Assembly: GCF_021545335.1 (NCBI RefSeq)
Contig: NZ_CP089312.1
Location: 6,324,001 to 6,388,000, forward strand
Origin: Streptomyces sp. GQFP
Lineage (GTDB): Bacteria > Actinomycetota > Actinomycetes > Streptomycetales > Streptomycetaceae
DNA: 64,000 nucleotides
Direction: 5' to 3'
This document shows, one piece after another, positions 16,678 through 25,131 of this stretch. How positions within the stretch are numbered: position 1 is the first letter of the stretch; each line of letters begins with the position of its first letter. The notes under the pieces are model-generated. The model was given only the letters and a program-made list of their open reading frames with translations. It was not told the origin of the DNA and ran no database searches. The position numbers and the translations under genes are program-made.

Positions 16678-17952
16678 GTGCGTCGTCGCCTTATCCAGTC
16701 CACCCTCGCTGTCGTGCTCGTAGTGATCGCCGTCTTCGGGGTGTCCCTGGTCATCGTCGAGACGCGGACGATCAGTGCCAGTGCGCAGGAGCGGGTGGAT
16801 TCCGAGGCTGTGCGGCTGGCCAGCATTGTGGACAGTCGGATTCTCGGGGACGAGCAGATCAACTCCAAGGTGCTCGGCGGCCTGGTCACCGGGGACCGGT
16901 ACGCCGTTGTACGCATCCCCGGGCGCGCGGCGATCGAGGTCGGGGACAAGCCCGTAGGGGACGTCATCTCGGCCGAGGAGGACGGGGAGGAGGGTGAGAC
17001 CGTCCGGGTCGAGGAACCCCGTTCCTCCGTGACCCGTGAGGTCGGCCGCACCCTGCTGATCATCGGCGCCGTAGCGCTCCTGGCGGTCATCGCGGCCGTC
17101 CTGCTCGCCGTACGGCAGGCCAACCGCCTCGCCTCACCGCTCACCGACCTCGCCGAGACCGCCGAACGCCTCGGCTCGGGCGACCCGCGCCCCCGGCACA
17201 AGCGGTACGGCGTCCCGGAGCTGGACCGGGTCGCGGATGTACTGGACGGCTCGGCGGAACGCATCGCCCGAATGCTCACGGCGGAACGCCGCTTGGCCGC
17301 CGACGCCTCGCACCAGCTCCGCACCCCCCTCACAGCCCTCTCCATGCGCCTGGAGGAGATCACCCTCACCGACGACCCGGACACGGTGAAGGAGGAGGCC
17401 ACGATCGCGCTCACGCAGGTCGAACGCCTCACGGACGTCGTCGAACGGCTGCTGACCAACGCCCGCGACCCGCGTACCGGCTCCGCCGTCTCCTTCGACC
17501 TCGACGAGGTCATCCAGCAGCAGCTAGCCGAGTGGCGCCCCGCCTACCGCAGCGCGGGCCGGGCCATAGTCAGCTCGGGCAAGCGGCATCTGCAGGCGGT
17601 GGGCACCCCGGGAGCGGTCGCCCAGGTACTGGCCGCCCTGATCGAGAACTCCCTCATGCACGGCGGCGGCACGGTCGCCCTACGCACCCGCGTCATCGGC
17701 AACCAGGCCGTGATCGAGGTCACAGACGAGGGCGCCGGCGTCCCCGCCGACCTAGGAGCCCGGATCTTCGAGCGAGCCATCAGCGGCCGCAACTCCACAG
17801 GCATCGGCCTGGCAGTAGCCCGAGACCTGGCAGAGGCCGACGCAGGCCGCCTGGAACTCCTCCAACAGCAGCCCCCGATCTTCGGCCTCTTCCTCTCCCG
17901 AACCCCCCTGAAGAAGCCACAGGACGGCGAGGAGGAGCGCACGGTGCGCTAA
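16678..17952 (+). CDS. Membrane sensor histidine kinase
   Basis: 424 residues. Membrane segment about 5-27, an extracytoplasmic sensor of about 95 residues with an acidic stretch (EEDGEEGE), second membrane segment about 123-146, HAMP about 147-200, dimerisation/phosphoacceptor helix with His212 in ASHQLRTPLTAL, N box ENSLMHGG, G1 DEGAGV and G2 GIGLAV. GTG 16678 follows GGAGG with five-base spacing. Partner of the regulator at 15824. The compact sensor has no recognisable ligand domain. Confidence 0.93.
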   Translation: MRRRLIQSTLAVVLVVIAVFGVSLVIVETRTISASAQERVDSEAVRLASIVDSRILGDEQINSKVLGGLVTGDRYAVVRIPGRAAIEVGDKPVGDVISAEEDGEEGETVRVEEPRSSVTREVGRTLLIIGAVALLAVIAAVLLAVRQANRLASPLTDLAETAERLGSGDPRPRHKRYGVPELDRVADVLDGSAERIARMLTAERRLAADASHQLRTPLTALSMRLEEITLTDDPDTVKEEATIALTQVERLTDVVERLLTNARDPRTGSAVSFDLDEVIQQQLAEWRPAYRSAGRAIVSSGKRHLQAVGTPGAVAQVLAALIENSLMHGGGTVALRTRVIGNQAVIEVTDEGAGVPADLGARIFERAISGRNSTGIGLAVARDLAEADAGRLELLQQQPPIFGLFLSRTPLKKPQDGEEERTVR

Positions 17953-17980
17953 CAGGCAAGGACCAGGGGGCGCGCCCCTA

Positions 17981-18134
17981 AGGGGCGCGGGGAACTGCGC
18001 GACGAGCCACGACGGCGCGGCACCGAACCGAACCCGCTCAGCCCACCCGCTGCCGTCTTTAGGGGCGCGGGGAACTGCGCGACCAGCCACAACGGCGCCG
18101 CACCGAACCGACCCGCTCAACCCACCCGCTGCCG
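17981..18134. repeat. Tandem pair of an about 75-base interspersed repeat (family B)
   Basis: Two direct copies, 17981-18055 and 18061-18134, start with AGGGGCGCGGGGAACTGCGC and end with CCCACCCGCTGCCG, and differ at only a few positions. A short palindrome (GCGCCCCTAAGGGGCGC) leads the first. The second copy supplies the stop codon and last five codons of the GtrA-like gene at 18117. Confidence 0.85.
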
Positions 18135-18686
18135 CTGACTCCGCCGCCCCGGAATCGCCCCACCCTCGGGGAGATCCTCCAAGATCGCCTCCGCACTGGC
18201 CACAGCCTCCCGCGCCGGCAGCGTACGGAACACCCACGTCCGGTACGACCAGAACCGGAACAACGTCGCGACCCCGATCCCCACGAACTTGAAGACGTTG
18301 CTCTGCAGCGGACTGTCCAGCCCGAACCCGTACGTCGCCGCGTAAAGCACACCGTTCTCGATGACGAGCCCCACCGCGCTGAACAGCAGGAACAGCGTCA
18401 GTTCCTTCGTACGCCCGCTCTTGTCGCGGTCCCGGTAGGTGAAGTACCGGAAGCCGATGTAGTTCGTGCAGATAGCCACCACCGTCGCGACCACACTCGC
18501 CCGGACCACCTGGAGGTCGGTCGTGTGGCGGACCAGGTTGAACACGAGCAGGTTGACGAGAAGCCCCGCCGTGCCCACCGCCCCGAACTTCGCGACCTCG
18601 GCCGCGAACTGGTCGAAGCGCCGGCGCACGGCGCCCGGAGGCTTCGTACGCGGCCCGTCGGAACCACGTTTGGAACCACGTTCCAT
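18117..18686 (-). CDS. GtrA-family membrane protein
   Basis: 189 residues with four membrane segments (about 30-50, 60-80, 100-120, 130-150). Family hallmarks are present: FGAVGTAGLLVNLLVFNLV, TNYIGFRYFTYR and NVFKFVGIGVATLFRFWSYR. GtrA proteins are thought to move polyprenyl-linked sugars across the membrane for surface polysaccharides. In actinobacteria a GtrA gene next to purK/purE is a recurring neighbour. The last residues (about QRQRVG) are encoded by a repeat element, so the natural C-terminus has probably been altered. Divergent from purK with 144 bases between starts. Confidence 0.88.
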   Translation of the reverse strand: MERGSKRGSDGPRTKPPGAVRRRFDQFAAEVAKFGAVGTAGLLVNLLVFNLVRHTTDLQVVRASVVATVVAICTNYIGFRYFTYRDRDKSGRTKELTLFLLFSAVGLVIENGVLYAATYGFGLDSPLQSNVFKFVGIGVATLFRFWSYRTWVFRTLPAREAVASAEAILEDLPEGGAIPGRRSQRQRVG

Positions 18687-18818
18687 GGTCTGTCGGCCCC
18701 CGTCTGTGGGATCGCCCTGTGGGATTTCGTCAACTCAGCCATGCTAACCACCCCCTCTGGGGCTCGCCTGTGTGTACGGGGTCACAGGCGTGTAATCAGG
18801 CCGCCCTGGCCGGGCCGA

Positions 18819-18824
18819 TACTCT
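18819..18824 (+). promoter_or_regulatory. Candidate -10 box for leaderless purK mRNA
   Basis: TACTCT ends six bases before the GTG at 18831. The only Shine-Dalgarno-like run (GGAGG) abuts the start codon with no spacing, so it cannot act normally. This suggests a transcript starting at the GTG. Confidence 0.45.
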
Positions 18825-18830
18825 TGGAGG

Positions 18831-19970
18831 GTGACGTTCCCGGTAGTCGGCATGGTCGGCGGGGGGCAGCTCGCTCGTATGACACACGAGGCGGGCATCC
18901 CGCTAGGCATCAGGTTCAAGCTCCTCAGTGACACCCCGCAGGACTCCGCTGCGCAGGTCGTCGGCGATGTCGTCGTCGGCGACTACCGCGACCTGGAGAC
19001 GCTGCGCGCGTTCGCGCAGGGGTGCGATGTGATCACTTTCGATCATGAACACGTTCCCACCGAGCATCTACGGGCCCTGGAGGCGGACGGCATCCCCGTC
19101 CGCCCCGGCCCGGACGCGCTCGTGCACGCCCAGGACAAGGGCGTGATGCGGGCGAAGCTCGTCGAGATCGGCGTGCCGTGCCCACGGCACCGGATCGTGG
19201 CGGACCCCGCCGACGTCGTCGCCTTCGCGGCCGAGGGGGACGGCTTCCCGGTCGTCCTCAAGACGGTCCGCGGCGGGTACGACGGCAAGGGCGTGTGGGT
19301 CGTCCGGTCCGAGGCGGACGCGGCCGACCCCTTCCGGGCCGGCGTCCCGGTCCTGGCCGAGGAGAAGGTCGACTTCGTACGGGAACTCGCGGCGAACGTC
19401 GTCCGCTCCCCGCACGGCCAGGCGGTCGCGTACCCGGTCGTCGAGTCGCAGCAGGTCGACGGCGTGTGCGACACGGTCATCGCCCCGGCGCCCGGCATAG
19501 GGGAGGAGCTGGCCCTCCAGGCCGGGGAACTCGCCCTGCGCATCGCCAAGGAACTCGGCGTGGTCGGCCACCTCGCCGTCGAACTGTTCGAGACCCGCGA
19601 CGGCCGCATCCTCGTCAACGAACTGGCGATGCGCCCGCACAACTCGGGCCACTGGACCCAGGACGGCGCGATCACCAGCCAGTTCGCCAACCACGTCCGC
19701 GCGGTCCTCGACCTCCCCCTCGGCGACCCGCGCCCCCGCGCCAAGTGGACGGTCATGGCGAACGTCCTGGGCGGCGACTACCCCGACATGTACTCCGCGT
19801 ACCTGCACTGCATGGCCCGCGACCCCCAGCTGAAGATCCACATGTACGGCAAGGACGTGAAGCCCGGCCGCAAGGTGGGCCACGTCAACACCTACGGCGA
19901 CGACCTCGACGACGTGCTGGAGCGCGCCCGTCACGCAGCCGGCTACCTGAGAGGCACGATCACCGAATGA
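18831..19970 (+). CDS. purK: 5-(carboxyamino)imidazole ribonucleotide synthase (ATP-grasp)
   Basis: 379 residues. PurK carboxylates aminoimidazole ribonucleotide with ATP and bicarbonate to N5-CAIR in purine synthesis. Visible are GMVGGGQLARM at the N-terminus, DVITFDHEHVP, the ATP-grasp glycine loop KTVRGGYDGKGVWVV, EEKVDFVRELAANVV, AVELFETRDGRILVNELAMR with metal-binding Glu and Asn, and RPHNSGHWT. GTG 18831 gives the conserved MTFPVVGMVGGGQ start. The stop overlaps the purE start by four bases, so the two enzymes that act in sequence are translationally coupled. Confidence 0.97.
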   Translation: MTFPVVGMVGGGQLARMTHEAGIPLGIRFKLLSDTPQDSAAQVVGDVVVGDYRDLETLRAFAQGCDVITFDHEHVPTEHLRALEADGIPVRPGPDALVHAQDKGVMRAKLVEIGVPCPRHRIVADPADVVAFAAEGDGFPVVLKTVRGGYDGKGVWVVRSEADAADPFRAGVPVLAEEKVDFVRELAANVVRSPHGQAVAYPVVESQQVDGVCDTVIAPAPGIGEELALQAGELALRIAKELGVVGHLAVELFETRDGRILVNELAMRPHNSGHWTQDGAITSQFANHVRAVLDLPLGDPRPRAKWTVMANVLGGDYPDMYSAYLHCMARDPQLKIHMYGKDVKPGRKVGHVNTYGDDLDDVLERARHAAGYLRGTITE

Positions 19971-20518
19971 GCCCCGTTGCAGAACCCGGTGCGGGACCCC
20001 TCGTAGGCATCGTCATGGGGTCGGACTCCGACTGGCCCGTCATGGAAGCAGCCGCCCAGGCCCTGGACGAGTTCGAGATCGCGTACGAGGTCGACGTCGT
20101 CTCCGCCCACCGCATGCCGCACGAGATGATCGCGTACGGCGAGCAGGCCGCCGAGCGCGGACTGAAGGCGATCATCGCCGGGGCGGGCGGCGCGGCCCAC
20201 CTGCCCGGCATGCTGGCGTCGGTGACCCCGCTCCCGGTGATCGGCGTACCGGTCCCCCTCAAGTACCTCGACGGCATGGACTCGCTGCTGTCGATCGTCC
20301 AGATGCCGGCCGGGGTGCCGGTCGCGACGGTCTCGGTCGGCGGCGCGCGCAACGCGGGCCTGCTCGCGGCGCGCATCCTCGCCTCGCACGACGAGGAACT
20401 CCTCGGCCGGATGCGGGAGTTCCAGCAGGAGCTGAACGACCAGGCCACCGAGAAGGGCAAGCGGCTGCGCGCCAAGATCGAGAGCGGCGCGGGCAACGGC
20501 TTCGGCTTCGGGCAGTGA
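19967..20518 (+). CDS. purE: N5-CAIR mutase
   Basis: 183 residues. PurE class I converts N5-CAIR to 4-carboxy-AIR, the step after PurK. Signature motifs: GIVMGSDSDWPVM at about 15-27, VVSAHRMPHEM with the catalytic His, IIAGAGGAAHLPGMLAS, GVPVPLKYLDGMDSLLSIVQ and the GVPVATVSVGGARNAGLLA loop. ATG 19967 overlaps the purK stop; the stop in turn overlaps the GTG of the dipeptidase gene. Confidence 0.97.
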   Translation: MSPVAEPGAGPLVGIVMGSDSDWPVMEAAAQALDEFEIAYEVDVVSAHRMPHEMIAYGEQAAERGLKAIIAGAGGAAHLPGMLASVTPLPVIGVPVPLKYLDGMDSLLSIVQMPAGVPVATVSVGGARNAGLLAARILASHDEELLGRMREFQQELNDQATEKGKRLRAKIESGAGNGFGFGQ

Positions 20519-21705
20519 CGCCTGTGAGCAGCTCACTGGAGGAGGCCCGGGAACTGCTGCGCGAGTTCCCGGTCGTCGACGGCCACAACGACCTCCCGTG
20601 GGCGCTGCGCGAACAGGTCCGCTACGACCTCGACGCCCGCGACATCGCCACCGCCCAGAACGCCCACCTGCACACCGACATCCCGCGCCTGCGCGAGGGC
20701 GGGGTCGGCGCGCAGTACTGGTCGGTGTACGTCCGCTCGGACCTCCCCGACGCGGTGCCCGCGACCCTCGAACAGATCGACTGCGTACGTCAGTTGATCG
20801 CGCGGTACGGGAACGAGCTGCGGCCCGCCCTCACGGCCGCCGACATGGAGGCGGGCCGGCGTGAGGGCCGTATCGCCTCCCTCATGGGCGCGGAGGGCGG
20901 CCACTCGATCGCCAACTCCCTCGGCACCCTGCGGGGGTTGTACGAGCTGGGCGTGCGCTACATGACCCTCACCCACAACGACAACGTGGCGTGGGCGGAC
21001 TCGGCGACCGACGAGCCGGGCGTCGGCGGTCTGTCGGAGTTCGGCCGCGAGGTGGTCCGGGAGATGAACCGCCTCGGCATGCTGGTCGACCTCTCGCATG
21101 TCGCCGCGACGACGATGCGGCACGCGCTGGACGCGTCTGTCGCGCCGGTGATCTTCTCCCACTCCTCCTCGCGCGCGGTGTGCGACCACCCGCGCAACAT
21201 CCCGGACGACGTACTGGAACGCCTGCCCGTCAACGGCGGAATGGCCATGGTGACCTTCGTACCGAAGTTCGTCCTCCAGGCCGCCGTCGACTGGACGGCC
21301 GCCGCGGACGACAACATGCGCGCCCACGGCTTCCACCACCTCGCCACGACCCCCGAGGCGATGAAGATCCACCACGCCTTCGAGGAGCGGAACCCCCGCC
21401 CGATCGCGACGGTCTCGACGGTCGCCGACCACCTGGACCACATGCGCGAGGTGGCCGGAATCGACCACCTGGGCATCGGCGGCGACTATGACGGCACCGC
21501 GTTCACCCCGGACGGCCTGAACGACGTGTCCGGATATCCGAACCTCATCGCCGAACTCCTCGACCGGGGCTGGTCGAAGGGCGATCTCACCAAGCTGACC
21601 TGGGAGAACGCGGTGCGGGTGCTGGGGGCGGCGGAGGATGTGGCACGGGAGGTGCGGGAGAGGCTGGGGCCGTCCAACGCCACGCTGGGCGAACTGGACG
21701 GCTGA
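20515..21705 (+). CDS. Membrane-dipeptidase-type peptidase (M19 family)
   Basis: 396 residues of the renal dipeptidase family, dizinc enzymes that cleave dipeptides, often including D-residues. All metal-site segments are intact: VVDGHNDLPW (His24, Asp26), MGAEGGHSI (bridging Glu), MLVDLSHVAATTM (His), VIFSHSSSRAVCDHPRN (His) and GIGGDYDGT (Asp). No signal peptide is seen, so it is probably cytosolic. GTG 20515 overlaps the purE stop; a GTG three codons on is an alternative. It is the active counterpart of the degenerate paralogue at 23952. Confidence 0.93.
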   Translation: MTPVSSSLEEARELLREFPVVDGHNDLPWALREQVRYDLDARDIATAQNAHLHTDIPRLREGGVGAQYWSVYVRSDLPDAVPATLEQIDCVRQLIARYGNELRPALTAADMEAGRREGRIASLMGAEGGHSIANSLGTLRGLYELGVRYMTLTHNDNVAWADSATDEPGVGGLSEFGREVVREMNRLGMLVDLSHVAATTMRHALDASVAPVIFSHSSSRAVCDHPRNIPDDVLERLPVNGGMAMVTFVPKFVLQAAVDWTAAADDNMRAHGFHHLATTPEAMKIHHAFEERNPRPIATVSTVADHLDHMREVAGIDHLGIGGDYDGTAFTPDGLNDVSGYPNLIAELLDRGWSKGDLTKLTWENAVRVLGAAEDVAREVRERLGPSNATLGELDG

Positions 21706-21831
21706 GGGGTGGTGCGACCCCTCAGAACGCGCCAGAGAGACGACTGTCTGTTGAACCGTGGCCACAACGGGTAAGAGCCCTAGGCGCGTTCAGCGCTTCT
21801 CGGAGCGGGGCGAGAGTTGGAGGGGGCGGCA

Positions 21832-22047
21832 TTGGCTGGGAATCGGGGTGCGGTTGTCTGGCGGAAGAGCAGCTACAGCGCTCACCCGGAGCCGAACTGC
21901 TGCGAGGTTGCCGTGCTTCCCGGGATGGTCCGGGTACGTGATTCCAAACGGCCGGACAGCACGTCAGTGAGCTTTACAGCGGACACCTGGAGAGCGGCGA
22001 TAGCGTTGTTCCTCGCCCGGGACACCACAGGCGGGGACCACATGTGA
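21832..22047 (+). CDS. DUF397-family small regulatory protein
   Basis: 71 residues with the family hallmarks VVWRKSSYSAHPEPNCCEVA, VRVRDSKRPDS and FTADTWRAAIALF. Such proteins are encoded beside Xre/DUF5753 regulators in Streptomyces and are thought to act with them in development or antibiotic control. TTG 21832 is chosen because GGAGGGGG lies six bases upstream; TTG 21817 would lack a ribosome site. Its likely partner, the regulator at 22714, is on the opposite strand about 700 bases away instead of adjacent. Confidence 0.85.
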   Translation: MAGNRGAVVWRKSSYSAHPEPNCCEVAVLPGMVRVRDSKRPDSTSVSFTADTWRAAIALFLARDTTGGDHM

Positions 22048-22082
22048 CGTGCGCGTGAAGCAGACCGATTACGGGATGTGAG

Positions 22083-22358
22083 ATGAGCGGCGAACGCCGA
22101 CAGCAGACGGTGACCAGGTATCACGGGTTGCCCGGGTACTGCGTGGTGACCGGTGTGCTCGCCATGGCTGCCGGGGCGGGCGTCTCACTGCTGGGCGGAA
22201 GTCCGTGGATACGGCTTGTGATGTGGCTGGCGGTGCTTGTCGCGGTGTCGGCGGCCGCGGGCTGGTGGTGGGTGCGCTCACCGGCTACGGCCCGCCACTG
22301 GACGGTCGATCTTCTGGTCCGTCCGGCAGTGCGGAACGTACCGTCTCGAAGGTCATGA
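22083..22358 (+). CDS. Small two-helix membrane protein, unknown function
   Basis: 91 residues with two hydrophobic segments (YCVVTGVLAMAAGAGVSLL at about 19-37 and IRLVMWLAVLVAVSAAAGWW at about 43-62) and a basic tail. No family recognised. It is 35 bases downstream of the DUF397 gene on the same strand and may be co-transcribed. Its last 74 bases overlap the end of the convergent gene 22285-22677. The ribosome site (GGGATGTGAG) is weak. Confidence 0.5.
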   Translation: MSGERRQQTVTRYHGLPGYCVVTGVLAMAAGAGVSLLGGSPWIRLVMWLAVLVAVSAAAGWWWVRSPATARHWTVDLLVRPAVRNVPSRRS

Positions 22359-22677
22359 CGAACGCCCAGATCGTCAGGGGCCCTCCGCCGAAGGCGACGG
22401 CCAGACAGAACCAGGGCGGTACGCCCATCCCGATACCGGCGAAGGCCACCAGAGTGAGAGTGGCCGAGGAGAACACGACCAGGGCGGCGAGGTTGCGCAG
22501 GAGCCTGATCGTGTCGTCGACGTCGGCCCGCCCGCGCCCGCGCTGGGGACCGGGCGGACGAGCAGGCCTTTCGTCGGATGCGGTTCCCGACTCCAGGAAG
22601 ATGTTGTAGCTGGGCCCAGGGCGGCGAGAGCGGCCGGGATCCAGCTCCGGTCCCTTGCACTCGTCGTCGCTGGTCAT
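22285..22677 (-). CDS. Small membrane protein, unknown function
   Basis: 130 residues: a charged, Pro/Arg-rich N-terminal half, then DDTIRLLRNLAALVVFSSAT leading into two hydrophobic segments at about 65-85 and 90-115, and a polar tail. No family recognised. ATG 22677 follows CAGGGGACGCC; an earlier in-frame start at 22701 is weaker. It lies directly downstream of the Xre regulator on the same strand (36 bases), so it is probably transcribed with it, and it overlaps 22083-22358 tail to tail. Confidence 0.55.
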   Translation of the reverse strand: MTSDDECKGPELDPGRSRRPGPSYNIFLESGTASDERPARPPGPQRGRGRADVDDTIRLLRNLAALVVFSSATLTLVAFAGIGMGVPPWFCLAVAFGGGPLTIWAFVMTFETVRSALPDGPEDRPSSGGP

Positions 22678-22713
22678 GGCGTCCCCTGGGCCTAAGCACA
22701 CGCTGACTGGGTG

Positions 22714-23568
22714 TCAGGAGCGGTGGTAGTTTTCGATCAGGTCGTCGAAGAGTGCCATCGTGTCCTCCTCGTTGAGTGCCTTGTTCTCCAGATCCTCGAA
22801 GCACTCCTGGTAGCGGGCGACCAGTTCCCGGTCGTCCCGGTTGGTCAGTGTGCCGCCGGGGCCGGCGACGTACAGGACGTCCTCGTCGTCGCGGAAGCCG
22901 AGGAGGAAGAAGCTGCTGTCCAGGCTGGCGTGCGCGCCGGCGGTGAGGGGCAGGGCCCGCAGAGTGACACGCTGCTCGGTGACGAGGCCCTTGAGGAAGG
23001 CCAGTTGGCGTCGCATGGTCGCAGGGCCGCCGATCTGGCGACGCAGGGCGGCCTCGTCCAGGATCATCTCGACGCGGGGGCCGTCCTCCTGGAGGATTCT
23101 CTCCTGGCGGGCCAGCCGTAGGTCGATGAGCTGCCTGGCCTTCGCCACGGGCTCACCGACCTCGAAGAAGGCGGTGACGTAGTCCGAGATCTGCAGCTGG
23201 CCCGGAATGAGACTCGGGTGGTAGCCCCGGATGGTGTTCGCCGCGCTCTCGTACCCCAGGTACTGGTTGAACGGCTGGCTGATGACGTCGTTGTACTCGG
23301 ACCACCAGGACTGGCCCTTGCTGCCCCGGGCCGCCTCTTCCAGTTCCGTGACGACCGCTGCGTCCTCAACGCCGTACTCAAGGAGCATCGCGCGCAGATC
23401 CGTGACGGACAGGCTGACCGTGCCCGCCTCGATGCGGATGAGCTTGGACAGTGACCACTCAAGAGCTTCGGCCGCTTCACGCTGCGTCAGACCGCGGTTG
23501 TCGCGGGCTGACTTCAGCGCCAGTCGCAGCTTGCGGCGATTGAGACTCGGGTCCACGGCCGTGGGCAT
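22714..23568 (-). CDS. Xre-type helix-turn-helix regulator with DUF5753 domain
   Basis: 284 residues. The N-terminal HTH (about 12-68: LRLALKSARDNRGLTQREAA, SKLIRIEAGTVSLSVTDLRA) is followed by the long DUF5753 domain typical of WhiJ/Scr1-like Streptomyces proteins, with SLIPGQLQISDYVTAFFEVG, RQERIL and DEAALRRQIGGPATMRRQL. Family members work with DUF397 partners; the likely one is at 21832. ATG 23568 has GAGGAG eight bases upstream. Confidence 0.92.
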   Translation of the reverse strand: MPTAVDPSLNRRKLRLALKSARDNRGLTQREAAEALEWSLSKLIRIEAGTVSLSVTDLRAMLLEYGVEDAAVVTELEEAARGSKGQSWWSEYNDVISQPFNQYLGYESAANTIRGYHPSLIPGQLQISDYVTAFFEVGEPVAKARQLIDLRLARQERILQEDGPRVEMILDEAALRRQIGGPATMRRQLAFLKGLVTEQRVTLRALPLTAGAHASLDSSFFLLGFRDDEDVLYVAGPGGTLTNRDDRELVARYQECFEDLENKALNEEDTMALFDDLIENYHRS

Positions 23569-23951
23569 TAAAGCTCCTCAGGATCTTGACTGCGGCGGTT
23601 GGGCACTGGTCGTGCCGAAACTTCGCCATCGTAGTAGGTCGACTCGCGTCACATCCATTCGCCTCTACTCCGATAGAACTAATGCTTGCCGCTGCCGTCT
23701 AAATGGGCCTACCCAAACGACACCTGTCTAATCGACGGCAGCTGTTGGCGACTGCCGAAGTTGTGCAGGTCACATGGAGGCCGGAGACAGGCGTGACGTG
23801 TGGTGCGAGTGAGGCAGGTGTGGCGTCGGGCGAAGCGAGTACTGGTCCCGGCGTACCCCCGAACGCCCCACCCACCAGGAAGCCCCCTCGCCCCCGTGCG
23901 ACGGTGGCCGTATTGCGATCACGAGGTAGATCACGACGTACGGAGCCCGTC
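23569..23951. other. Divergent intergenic region, no gene seen
   Basis: 383 bases between the Xre regulator and the second M19-like gene. The part from 23625 to 23760 is AT-richer than its neighbours and probably holds the promoters of both genes. A minus-strand -10-like TACGAT lies at 23628-23633, but without a convincing -35. The open frame upstream of 23952 has no protein-like content. Confidence 0.4.
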
Positions 23952-25088
23952 ATGGCCGACCTGCAGGACGAACTGCACACCACAGCCGAGGTCGGGGAAC
24001 TCGACCCGCGTCTTCCCTTGCCGGAGCCCGACGACGACGGAGCGGCGGAGGTCGACTTCTCGCTCGTCTCCGACCCGGACGCCGACCCACTCGACCGAGC
24101 CCACGCGATCCTCGCCGCGCACCCCGTCGCCGACGGCTACAGCGGACTGCCCTGGGCGCTGCGGCACCTGCCCTGGTACGACCTGGAGTTGGGGGAGAGC
24201 ACTGTGGACACCGATGTGCCCCGGATGCGACGAGGCCACGTGGGCGCGCTGTTCTGGGCGCTGCACCTGCCGGAGGGGCTCGCCGGCGACCGGGCCGTCG
24301 GGGCCACCCTGGAGCAGCTGGACCTCGTGAAGACGGTCGCCCGGAGCCACCCCGAGGGGCTGCGGCTCGCGGGCACCGCCGGGCAGGTCACCGACGCCCG
24401 CAACTGCGGACGGGTCGCTGTCGTGCTCGGGCCCGCCTCGGCCGCCGCCCTCGACGACTCGCTCGGCATCCTGCGCGTCCTGCACTCCCTGGGCCTGCGC
24501 GTGCTCACCCTCGCCGGCACGTCCTGGGCCAGCGAGGCCGGGCTCACCCGGTTCGGCGAGGAGGTGGTCCGCGAGATGAACCGGCTCGGCGTGCTGGCCG
24601 ACCTCTCGGGCGCCTCCGCGGCCACCATCCACCGCGCCGTCGGGATCTCCAAGGCGCCGGCCCTCTGCACCCGCTCCGCCGCCCGCGCGCTGCGCCCCCA
24701 CCCCGCCAACCTGCCCGACGAGACGCTCGCCGAGCTGGGCGCGGCCGGGGGCCTGTGCCTGGTGCCGCTGACGGCTGAGCAGACCGGACCGTCCGTCCGT
24801 GACGTGGCCGACCATCTCGACCACGTCCGTGCGGTCGCGGGCCCGGAGTCCGTCGGCCTGTCCGGCACGTACGACTCCGGCAGCGCCCACCCCCAGGAAC
24901 TCGGCGACGCCTCCTGCTACCCGAACCTGATCGCCGAACTCCTGCGCCGAGGCTGGACCGAACCCGACCTGGCCCTCCTCACCTGGGGAAACGTCCAGCG
25001 TGTCCTGCGCAGCGCAGACTTCACGGCCAAGGCGGCACAGCAGCGCCGGGAGCCGTCCACGGCCCGCATCGCGGAACTGGACGGCTGA
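23952..25088 (+). CDS. M19 dipeptidase-like protein lacking all metal ligands (probable pseudoenzyme)
   Basis: 378 residues, clearly homologous along its length to the dipeptidase at 20515 (GLPWALR, TDVPRMRRGHVGALFWALHL, RFGEEVVREMNRLGVLADLS, DVADHLDHVRAVAG, CYPNLIAELLRRGW, STARIAELDG). Every catalytic position is changed: DGHND is DGYSG (63-65), GAEGG is GPASA, DLSHV is DLSGA, FSHSS is CTRSA and GGDYDG is SGTYDS. The fold is probably kept but zinc hydrolysis lost. The coding frame is intact, which argues for a retained non-catalytic role rather than decay. ATG 23952 is chosen where protein-like sequence begins. Partner or ligand unknown. Confidence 0.88.
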   Translation: MADLQDELHTTAEVGELDPRLPLPEPDDDGAAEVDFSLVSDPDADPLDRAHAILAAHPVADGYSGLPWALRHLPWYDLELGESTVDTDVPRMRRGHVGALFWALHLPEGLAGDRAVGATLEQLDLVKTVARSHPEGLRLAGTAGQVTDARNCGRVAVVLGPASAAALDDSLGILRVLHSLGLRVLTLAGTSWASEAGLTRFGEEVVREMNRLGVLADLSGASAATIHRAVGISKAPALCTRSAARALRPHPANLPDETLAELGAAGGLCLVPLTAEQTGPSVRDVADHLDHVRAVAGPESVGLSGTYDSGSAHPQELGDASCYPNLIAELLRRGWTEPDLALLTWGNVQRVLRSADFTAKAAQQRREPSTARIAELDG

Positions 25089-25094
25089 CCCGCC

Positions 25095-25131
25095 CCGAGT
25101 CCTACGGGCTCACCCGAGTTCTACGGGCTCA
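25095..25131. repeat. Tandem 18-base repeat at the VOC gene stop
   Basis: CCGAGTCCTACGGGCTCA (25095-25112) and CCGAGTTCTACGGGCTCA (25114-25131) differ at one base. The right copy contains the stop codon of the minus-strand VOC gene (25129-25131), and the other lies just past the stop. Confidence 0.7.
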
